DNA from: Caulobacter sp. FWC2 | GTDB taxonomy: Bacteria > Pseudomonadota > Alphaproteobacteria > Caulobacterales > Caulobacteraceae | Reading direction: 5' to 3' | Assembly (NCBI RefSeq): GCF_002742625.1 | Contig: NZ_PEBF01000001.1 | Location: 3,162,001 to 3,226,000 of the forward strand | DNA length: 64,000 nt | In this document: positions 57,505 to 64,000 of the stretch, one piece after another | Layout of the letters: each line of letters starts with the position of its first letter | Position numbering within the stretch: the stretch's first letter is position 1 | Made by a program: the position numbers and the translations under genes | Notes under the pieces: model-generated | What the model saw: only the letters and a program-made list of their open reading frames with translations | The model's database searches: none | What the model was told of the DNA's origin: nothing

Positions 57505-58388
57505 CAGGACAGCGCCTCGTCGGGACGGATGCGTCGGAAGGCCGCTTCGACGAAGCCGAATAGGCCGAAGGCGACGAGACCCAGGGCCAGCAGGGCCAGC
57601 ACCCACGACCCGAATGGTTGGCTCTCCACCGCCTGCAGCGCTCCACCCCAACTGTGGGCGTCGCCGCTGCGCGCGTCCAGTCCCGCCTCGATCAGGAAGA
57701 CGCCCGCCGGCAAGGTCGCCAAGCCTCGCGCGCCGTAGCCGATCTTGGCCATGGGCACGACCCAGCGACAGACCGTTTCATCGCAAGACAGCCGCTTGGC
57801 GAAATCCTGTTTGAGGCCCTGAATGATGTTTCCGAGCGCCACGCCGACCAGCGCCGCCCCGGCGAGCAGCAGAAGGATCTCCCCGTGGGGCAGGGCCAGG
57901 ACTGTGGCCGCTGCGCCGTGCGCGGCCTGCTCCTCGTCCGCCTCACCGACGTCCTCGACCTCGTCGAGCAGTTCCAGCGCCCACAGGCCGAGACCACCAT
58001 AGATCAGCCCGCTGATCGCCTGGCCGATCCGCACGGCGATGGCCTTGGGCGAGCTCCCATGGCGGTCGGCGTCAAACACCGCCTGCAACGCCCGCCATAG
58101 CGCGAAACCCAGAAGGCCGACCGCGACGAGCGCCACCAGGACCAGCCCGAGGGGCCAGTCGGCCCAGGCCGCCAGCATGGCCTTGGCTCCGCGCGCCCTC
58201 GGCGTCAGATCCGCGGCGGCCAACAGCACGATCGCGCCGAGGCCGAGATAGACCACGCCCCGCGCCGCGTAACCCAGGCGCGAGGCCCACTCGAGCAGTC
58301 GCGCCAGATCGGGCCGCATCACCCAACTCGGCAATTTCAGTCCTGCCACAACGGCCCTGCTGCGCCCCACGACCCCGTCCTCATGCAA
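57504..58388 (-). CDS. DUF1206 membrane protein
   Basis: A 294-residue membrane protein with three repeats of the two-helix DUF1206 unit (LGYAARGVVYLGLGAIVLL, QAISGLIYGGLGLWAL, IGYGARGLATLPAGVFLI). Family function unknown. It is coupled to DUF2252 by an ATGA overlap. An acidic loop (DEVEDVGEADEEQ) is notable. Confidence 0.88.
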   Translation of the reverse strand: MHEDGVVGRSRAVVAGLKLPSWVMRPDLARLLEWASRLGYAARGVVYLGLGAIVLLAAADLTPRARGAKAMLAAWADWPLGLVLVALVAVGLLGFALWRALQAVFDADRHGSSPKAIAVRIGQAISGLIYGGLGLWALELLDEVEDVGEADEEQAAHGAAATVLALPHGEILLLLAGAALVGVALGNIIQGLKQDFAKRLSCDETVCRWVVPMAKIGYGARGLATLPAGVFLIEAGLDARSGDAHSWGGALQAVESQPFGSWVLALLALGLVAFGLFGFVEAAFRRIRPDEALS

Positions 58389-58601
58389 CCAGCAGCGGCC
58401 AAGCGCTGCGGTCGGGCAAGCTGAACGGCGCCCTGGCCTTCAACGTTCCGCGAACCACGCTGCGCTTCTCAAAAGATCGCCGAAAGCGCTCGCATCACCC
58501 AGAGGCCCAGGTCGCCCAAGCCGGTCTGCAACTTCCCTGGCCATCGGGTGTTTTGGCCCTGCTCGCGGTTGAGCGAGCGTCTGACCTCCGAAGAGTTGCG
58601 C

Positions 58602-61600
58602 ATGTCCGAGGCCGTCATCCCGCCCCCGACCGTCGGCGAGACCCTGGCACCGGGGGCGCGGCCCCACCGCGACGACAAGCCGGCCAGCGTCCAGGCGCCG
58701 GCCTCGGCCGCGGCCCTGGCCTTGGCGCGCAAGGTCGGCGCCGGGCGCGGCGCGCCACTCGTCCACCTGGCGTCGAGCGAGCGTCGCGCCGAGGAGATCG
58801 GCCGGGCGCTCGCTGGCTTCGCGCCCGCGCTCAAGGTCCTGGTCCTGCCCCCCTGGGACTGCCTGCCCTATGATCGCGCCTCGCCCTCGCGCGACGTCAT
58901 GGGCCGGCGCATGCGCGTGCTGCAGCAACTGGCCGGGAGCTGCGGACCGCGCGTCCTGATCACCTCGCCCGAGGCGCTGGTACAGAAGCTGCCGCCGCAA
59001 GAGACACTCGCGGCCGCCTTCCAGGACCTTGAGCGCGGCCAGACTGTCGATCGCGAGGCCCTGGCTGCCTTCGCCTCGGCTGTCGGTTACGTCGCCGACG
59101 ATCGGATAGACGAGCCTGGCGAGATCGCGTTCCTGGGTGAGGTCATCGATGTTTTTCCGGCAGACGCGGCCCGTCCCGTGCGCATCGTGATCGACCAGGA
59201 TCGCATCGCCGAGATGCGGACCTACGATCCCCTGACTCAACGGTCCGAAGGCGAGATCGAGATCCTGCATCTGGGTCCGGCCAGCGAACTGATCCTCACG
59301 CCAGGCACGGACGGCGCGTCGTCCGAACGCCCGCCTGGCGCCGAGCATGCCATGGGCGAGCACTATGGCGCGCTGGTATCGCTGTTCGATCTACTGCCGA
59401 AGGCGCGCCTGTCGACCGACGCCAAGGCGCTGGCGCGGCTGACCGAGGTCGAAGAGCATGTGCTGGACGCCTTCGAAGCGCGAAGGAGCCTGGGCGGCGG
59501 TGTGGAGCCGCCCTCGCCCGAAATGCTCAACGTGCTTGGCGCAGACTTGAAGAGCGCCATGTCAGCGTGGTCGAACGCGCGCCTGGACCTTCGCGGGTTC
59601 GAGCCTGTCACCAATCTGGCCCTGCAGCGCAATCCTGGGCGGGCGTTCTGCGATCTGGTCGACAGTCATCGCCAAGCCCACCGCCGCGTGGTGCTGACCG
59701 GACTTCGCCAGGAGCTTCGCCCCCTGGCGCGGGCCCTGGCGCGGGGCCTGGATCTCAAGCCCGAGCCGGTCGCCGACTGGTCGGCGGCGCTTTCGGCAGA
59801 ACGCGGCGCCGTGGTCAGCCTTGAGCTGGACCTCGACACGGGCTTTGTCGAGCCCGCCAGCGATCTGGTGGTCATCGCCGCCAGCGACGTGGCCGGCGGC
59901 CGGACGGCGGCTCGCGCGGCCACCAGCGTCCAGGACCTGCTGGCCGAACCAGACCTGCGGCCGGGAGACGTCGTTCTGCACGAGGACCACGGAGTCGGCG
60001 TCCTGCGCGAGCTGGCCCGCATCGAGATCGACGGAGTCGGCCGAGATACGCTTCAGCTGGAATATCACGGCGGCGACATCCTGCAGGCGCCGGTCGAGGA
60101 GATCGGCCGGATCTGGCGCTATGGGGCCGAGGAGAGCGCAGTGACCCTCGACCGCCTGAAGGGAGACGGCTGGGCCAAGCGTCGGGCCGAGGTCCATCGC
60201 CATCTCGATGCCGCCGCCGAACAGCTGGTGGCCCTGGCCAAGGCCCGTCAGGAGCGCCAATGCGCGCCGATCGTCCCGCCCAAGACGGCCTACGCCAGGT
60301 TCGCCGCCCGCTTCGCCTATCCCGAGACCCCCGACCAATCGGCGGCCATTGAGGCTGTGCTGACCGATCTTGCCTCGGGTCGCCCGATGGACCGGCTGGT
60401 GTGCGGCGATGTCGGCTTCGGCAAGACCGAGGTGGCGTTGCGCGCGGCCGCGGCCGTGGCGCTGAGCGGCCGCCAGGTCGCCGTGGCCGCCCCAACCACG
60501 GTGCTGGCCCGCCAGCACGTGGAGACCTTCAAGCGCCGGTTCGCCGGCACGGGAATCGGCGTTTCGCACCTGTCGCGACTCGTCACGTCCGCCGAGGCCC
60601 GGGCCGTCAAGCAAGGCCTGGAAAGCGGCGAGATCCATATCGTCATCGGCACCCAGGCCTTGGGTGGCAAGGACATCGCCTTCGACAATCTTGGCCTGAT
60701 GATCATCGACGAGGAACAGAAGTTCGGCGCGGCGATGAAGACCCAGCTGCGCGACCTGGCTGAGGATGGCCACAGGCTCACCCTGACAGCCACGCCCATC
60801 CCGCGCACGCTGCAAGCGGCCATGGTCGGCGTGCAGGATGTCTCGGTGATCGCCAGCCCCCCGGCCCGCCGCCGGCCGATCCGAACCTTCCTGGCCCCCT
60901 TCGACGCGGCCAGCCTGCGCATGGCTCTACGTCGGGAAAAGCGTCGCGGTGGCCAGAGCTTCCTGGTCGTGCCGCGCATCGAGGACATCACACCGATCGC
61001 CGAACAGCTGGCCAGCCTCGTCCCGGACCTACACATCCGCGTAGCGCATGGGGGGCTGGCCGCCGATGCGGCCGATGCGGTGATGGTCGGGTTCGCCGAT
61101 GGCGAAGGCGACGTGCTCTTGGCCACCAACATCATCGAGAGCGGGCTCGACGTGCCGCGCGCCAACACCATGATCGTCTGGCGGCCCGACCGCTTTGGGC
61201 TCTCACAGCTGCACCAATTGCGGGGCCGGGTTGGTCGGGGACGCATCCAGGGCGTGGCCTATCTGCTGTCCGACCCGCAGGACGATCTGTCCGAAGCCAC
61301 GCGCGCGCGCCTGTCAACCCTGGAGGCCTTCGATCGACTTGGCTCGGGCTTGGCGATCAGCGCTCGCGATCTCGACTTGCGCGGCGGCGGCGACCTGGTG
61401 GGCGAGGACCAGGCCGGGCACGTGCGGATGATCGGCGCGGGCCTCTACCAGCGCCTGCTGACGCGTGCCGTGCAGGTCGCGCGCGGCGAGGCCGAGATCG
61501 CCGACTGGATGCCCGACATAAGCTTGGGGCGTCCCGGCGCGATCCCGGCCGACTACGTCCCCGACGCTGTCACCCGGATCAATCTATATGCCCGGCTGGC

Positions 61601-61928
61601 CAGGCTCGAAGATCTCGCAAACATCGACGCCTTCGAGGAGGAGCTGGAAGACCGCTTCGGAAACCTTCCTGTGCCGCTGACGGACCTTATCGACCAGGCG
61701 CGCTTGCTGCATCTCGCCAAGGCGACGGGCGTTCGCCAGCTGCGGGCGGGTCCTAAAGGGCTCTCGCTCGCCATGCCCGAGGCCTTGATGTCCTCCGCCA
61801 AAAAGAGATTGGCCAAATGGGCGGATCGGATTTCGCAGCGAGAAGACAAGCTCATTGTCAGTGTCGCGACACACACCGACGAAGAAAGGCGCGATCTGAT
61901 TCAGGGCGTGCTCTCGGCGCTCGCCTGA
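58602..61928 (+). CDS. mfd: Transcription-repair coupling factor Mfd-type helicase
   Basis: An 1108-residue protein with the order of domains of Mfd: UvrB-like N-terminal domain (PPWDCLPYDRASPS), RNA polymerase interaction domain (DVVLHEDHGVGVLRELARIEIDGVG), RecG-like helicase with CGDVGFGKTE, IDEEQKFG, TATPIPRTL, and the C-terminal regulatory domain. Normally Mfd displaces stalled RNA polymerase and recruits UvrA. The ATG at 58602 matches the start of the family; an upstream in-frame start adds 18 residues. The NTD and helicase are somewhat unlike typical alphaproteobacterial Mfd, so it may be an additional paralogue. Confidence 0.92.
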   Translation: MSEAVIPPPTVGETLAPGARPHRDDKPASVQAPASAAALALARKVGAGRGAPLVHLASSERRAEEIGRALAGFAPALKVLVLPPWDCLPYDRASPSRDVMGRRMRVLQQLAGSCGPRVLITSPEALVQKLPPQETLAAAFQDLERGQTVDREALAAFASAVGYVADDRIDEPGEIAFLGEVIDVFPADAARPVRIVIDQDRIAEMRTYDPLTQRSEGEIEILHLGPASELILTPGTDGASSERPPGAEHAMGEHYGALVSLFDLLPKARLSTDAKALARLTEVEEHVLDAFEARRSLGGGVEPPSPEMLNVLGADLKSAMSAWSNARLDLRGFEPVTNLALQRNPGRAFCDLVDSHRQAHRRVVLTGLRQELRPLARALARGLDLKPEPVADWSAALSAERGAVVSLELDLDTGFVEPASDLVVIAASDVAGGRTAARAATSVQDLLAEPDLRPGDVVLHEDHGVGVLRELARIEIDGVGRDTLQLEYHGGDILQAPVEEIGRIWRYGAEESAVTLDRLKGDGWAKRRAEVHRHLDAAAEQLVALAKARQERQCAPIVPPKTAYARFAARFAYPETPDQSAAIEAVLTDLASGRPMDRLVCGDVGFGKTEVALRAAAAVALSGRQVAVAAPTTVLARQHVETFKRRFAGTGIGVSHLSRLVTSAEARAVKQGLESGEIHIVIGTQALGGKDIAFDNLGLMIIDEEQKFGAAMKTQLRDLAEDGHRLTLTATPIPRTLQAAMVGVQDVSVIASPPARRRPIRTFLAPFDAASLRMALRREKRRGGQSFLVVPRIEDITPIAEQLASLVPDLHIRVAHGGLAADAADAVMVGFADGEGDVLLATNIIESGLDVPRANTMIVWRPDRFGLSQLHQLRGRVGRGRIQGVAYLLSDPQDDLSEATRARLSTLEAFDRLGSGLAISARDLDLRGGGDLVGEDQAGHVRMIGAGLYQRLLTRAVQVARGEAEIADWMPDISLGRPGAIPADYVPDAVTRINLYARLARLEDLANIDAFEEELEDRFGNLPVPLTDLIDQARLLHLAKATGVRQLRAGPKGLSLAMPEALMSSAKKRLAKWADRISQREDKLIVSVATHTDEERRDLIQGVLSALA

Positions 61929-62025
61929 CCGCGTCTTACATGAGTGAGCGCCAGGACCGACGGTCAAGGCGCCCGGTCGTCGATCCAGAAACCCGCCAAA
62001 TGGCTCCTGTTAGCGCCGCCAGAAC

Positions 62026-64000
62026 CTAGACCCTATTGGCCTCGCCTATGGACGAGATCGAAGGTCGCCGACCTCGGAAGGCTGCTCCCATCTCGGGTTG
62101 AGGCCGGATCACCCACCCGTTGGCGGCGCCCCACCAGTAGGTCAGTCCGCCTTCCTCGTCCAAAGCCGCCAGACTGATCCAGCCGTTGGAGAACCAGGCC
62201 TTCAGGTCGGGGTGGCGGTCGAGGATGGTGGTCAGCGCCTGCCGGGGCGCGTCGGCGACAACGACCAGTCGGCGCGGCTGGTGGATGTCCTTTTCCGCCC
62301 GGAGCGATTGCCACGGAATCCCCGGCCTCGGATCAAGACGCCGCCCTTCGCCGACGGCGAAGCCCCCGACCACATTGTGCAGGAGCTTGTCGCCGCCGCC
62401 GTAGATCTCGGGGGCCAGCTGAGCGCCGAAATAGGCGAGATTGATCCAGCTGGCGACCACCACCGGCGCGGTGAGGATCGCCTCCAGCTGCGCGAAGTCC
62501 GGGTCGCGCTTCGCGTCGTAGTCGTGGAGGAAGACCGCGCCGTCGAGGTCCAGGCCCCGCGTGCGTGCGCGCGGCGCGGCGATGAAGCCGTGACAGCCCG
62601 CTAGCCCCCATTCAGGCCGGACCTCCGCGAAATGGCGCGCCGCATCGGTCGACTGGACGACGGCCGCGGCGCCAGGCCTGCGGCGCGCGCGCTCTTGCCG
62701 CGCGGCTCGCGACGCGGCCTCCAGCCAGGCCTTGGCCTGGTCCAGTCCCGGCGCCGCGCCTGCGTCAAGGAGGGTGACGGAGTCGCTGGCGGTGTCATGC
62801 AGGGCGGCCACGAAGCGCGTGTCGTCCGGAATGACCAGACCCCGCTCCGCCAGACCCTGGCGGATCGCAACGTCGTTCAAGAGATTGGCCAGCAGCCGGG
62901 CGTTGATGTCCCCGGCGTGGCCGCCGCATGCGCCACATTGCAGGCCCGCAGCGTGAGGATTGTTGCGCACATGCGCGCCGTGCCCCACCAGCAGCACGAT
63001 CGGCGCGAAGTCGCGATCCAGCGTCATCCCTTTGAGCGCGCCGTAAGCGATGTCGATGCGCGTCTCCAGCGACACCTGGGCGTCAAGCACCGGAGCGGCC
63101 GAGGCTGGACGCGCGGCGCTCCCGCCGAGCAGGCCGGTGAGCGCGGTGAAGCCCAGCGACTCGACATAGGCAAAGGCGGCGACGGCCCCGGACTTGAAGC
63201 GCTCGACCGCGCGTGCTGCGCGGGCGTCCAAGCGCGACGTTTGCATGGCTTCCGACCCTAGATCGGCGGCGCGGCCGTGGACCTGCGGCCGTAGCAGAAC
63301 CGGCAGGCGATGCTCGACGACGCCATCCGACGCCGAGGCATAGCCGACGCCGACGCCGAAGAAGCCGGCGAACCCCAGCGTCGCCACGCCGGCGTCCTGG
63401 GCTTCGAGGTGGCGGCGCAGAACCTCCGAACGTACGTCGATGCAGAAGACCGCCTGCAGGGCCGGGCGCGTGGGCACGGCGGGCGGGGGCTCCGGGCGGG
63501 CGGCTAGCGCGCCCGCGAGCCGGCGGCGCTGGGCGTGCTCATAGGCCTGATGCAACAAGGCGTCGGTCTGCGCTTCAAGATCGGGCGCGAAGACCCGGCT
63601 GTAGGATTCGTGAACGATCGGCCAGTCCACAAGCTTTCCGCCGTGGCCGCGCATCTGGAAGAAGAGCTCCCAGGCCAGGCGCACCGCGAGCAGACCTTCC
63701 AGCGTGGCGTCCCCGCGCCCGTCCCGGCGCGCGGTCCAGCGAGCATGGGACGCGACTTGGCTCCACCCGTTCATGGCGTGGAGGAGGCGCAGGAAATAGG
63801 CCCGTTGCGCCTCAACGCTCAGGCCCAGTTTTTCGACAGCTGTGCGGATCAAGGCCGCCGGCTCACCGGGCAAATCGGCAATGAAGCCGCGGAAGCTCCT
63901 CAGTCCCACCAGCTCTGTCGCTAGATCATGGCCGGCGAAAGCGCGCCAGTCGGCGAACGCCGTCACGGCGTGCGCCGGAGCCCATAGCGCCTGGCCGTGA
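62026..64000 (-). CDS. dabA: DabA-like inorganic carbon uptake subunit (DUF2309), cut by the window edge
   Basis: At least 657 residues run to the right edge with the start outside the window. The zinc site of DabA is present: FCIDVRSE (Cys, Asp), HGAHVRNNP (His) and QCGACGG (Cys). DabA is a carbonic-anhydrase-like protein that works with the NuoL-like DabB to drive bicarbonate into the cell using the membrane ion gradient. DabB would be expected beyond the edge. The frame is open to 64000 (HGQALWAPAHAVTAF continues before the first internal Met). Confidence 0.93.
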   Translation of the reverse strand, partial: HGQALWAPAHAVTAFADWRAFAGHDLATELVGLRSFRGFIADLPGEPAALIRTAVEKLGLSVEAQRAYFLRLLHAMNGWSQVASHARWTARRDGRGDATLEGLLAVRLAWELFFQMRGHGGKLVDWPIVHESYSRVFAPDLEAQTDALLHQAYEHAQRRRLAGALAARPEPPPAVPTRPALQAVFCIDVRSEVLRRHLEAQDAGVATLGFAGFFGVGVGYASASDGVVEHRLPVLLRPQVHGRAADLGSEAMQTSRLDARAARAVERFKSGAVAAFAYVESLGFTALTGLLGGSAARPASAAPVLDAQVSLETRIDIAYGALKGMTLDRDFAPIVLLVGHGAHVRNNPHAAGLQCGACGGHAGDINARLLANLLNDVAIRQGLAERGLVIPDDTRFVAALHDTASDSVTLLDAGAAPGLDQAKAWLEAASRAARQERARRRPGAAAVVQSTDAARHFAEVRPEWGLAGCHGFIAAPRARTRGLDLDGAVFLHDYDAKRDPDFAQLEAILTAPVVVASWINLAYFGAQLAPEIYGGGDKLLHNVVGGFAVGEGRRLDPRPGIPWQSLRAEKDIHQPRRLVVVADAPRQALTTILDRHPDLKAWFSNGWISLAALDEEGGLTYWWGAANGWVIRPQPEMGAAFRGRRPSISSIGEANRV

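Noticed and set aside
61929..62025. A terminator between mfd and dabA
   Set aside because: The convergent gap has only short imperfect stems and no U-tract, not enough to support a call.
1..64000. CRISPR arrays, rRNA or tRNA genes, complete insertion sequences
   Set aside because: I found no regularly spaced repeats, no conserved rRNA segments, no cloverleaf with a TTCGA-type arm and no complete transposase frame. Absence is by eye and could miss a divergent tRNA.

Overview
The window is a high-GC (about two-thirds G+C) chromosomal segment whose gene content and codon use suggest a Caulobacterales-type alphaproteobacterium (Caulobacter, Phenylobacterium or Brevundimonas relative). This is inferred from protein families and gene style; there is no rRNA or other taxonomic marker here. 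Nearly all of it is accessory: a metal, sulfur and fluoride resistance region assembled from several blocks, with truncated genes and att-like repeats marking old recombination.

Block 1 (1-8.1 kb, mostly plus strand) is a copper/silver efflux set: two small secreted metal-island proteins, then CusC-CusB-CusA with translational overlaps, plus a CusF-like lipoprotein. CusB carries an extra CusF domain at its C-terminus. A frameshifted CDF transporter follows. Block 2 (9.1-24.4 kb, all minus strand) reads leftward as a cytochrome-FTR1 iron permease, a small protein, CzcC-CzcB-CzcA, a Ca/Na-type cation exchanger, a small periplasmic protein, a DUF411 protein, a DUF190 protein, an SPC-type P1B ATPase, a 50-residue membrane peptide, further small envelope proteins and a second DUF190 protein. 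A CDF/MerR divergent pair with a clear MerR operator and a YnfA gene close the block. At 25.9-26.1 kb a 3' remnant of a merR gene abuts a 5'-truncated exonuclease III gene, which is a recombination scar.

Block 3 (26.5-29.2 kb) holds small genes, a VbhA-like antitoxin followed by a broken Fic toxin, and an AT-rich stretch. A 33-bp direct repeat at 28.85 kb recurs at 52.93 kb next to an integrase remnant, so 28.85-52.95 kb looks like a roughly 24-kb genomic island. From left to right the island carries: HTH-copB-copA divergent from copC-copD; a CnrY/CnrX/CnrH-like membrane anti-sigma, periplasmic sensor and ECF sigma trio; a MerR with a mercury-type operator driving a glutaredoxin-MauE protein; hemerythrin; a RES/Xre toxin-antitoxin pair; a BigR persulfide regulon (BigR, rhodanese, TauE, persulfide dioxygenase); two paralogous metallo-hydrolases flanking a YncE/DUF305 pair; a LysR; a sulfite module (TDT exporter, molybdenum sulfite oxidase, cytochrome c); and a fluoride-riboswitch operon encoding a CLC channel, DUF190, EamA and phosphoglycerate mutase, with a second YnfA gene upstream.

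The sulfur genes make a chain: persulfide is oxidised to sulfite by the dioxygenase, and sulfite is exported (TauE, TDT) or oxidised to sulfate. The strongest regulatory finds are the fluoride riboswitch at 52272-52335 and the CnrX-like sensor, which keeps the full set of known CnrX nickel/cobalt ligands although it sits in a copper operon.

Block 4 (53.4-64 kb) looks more like ordinary chromosome: a hybrid histidine kinase, a host-attachment-family protein, DUF2252 and DUF1206 genes, a (probably second) Mfd helicase, and a DabA inorganic-carbon-uptake subunit running off the right edge.
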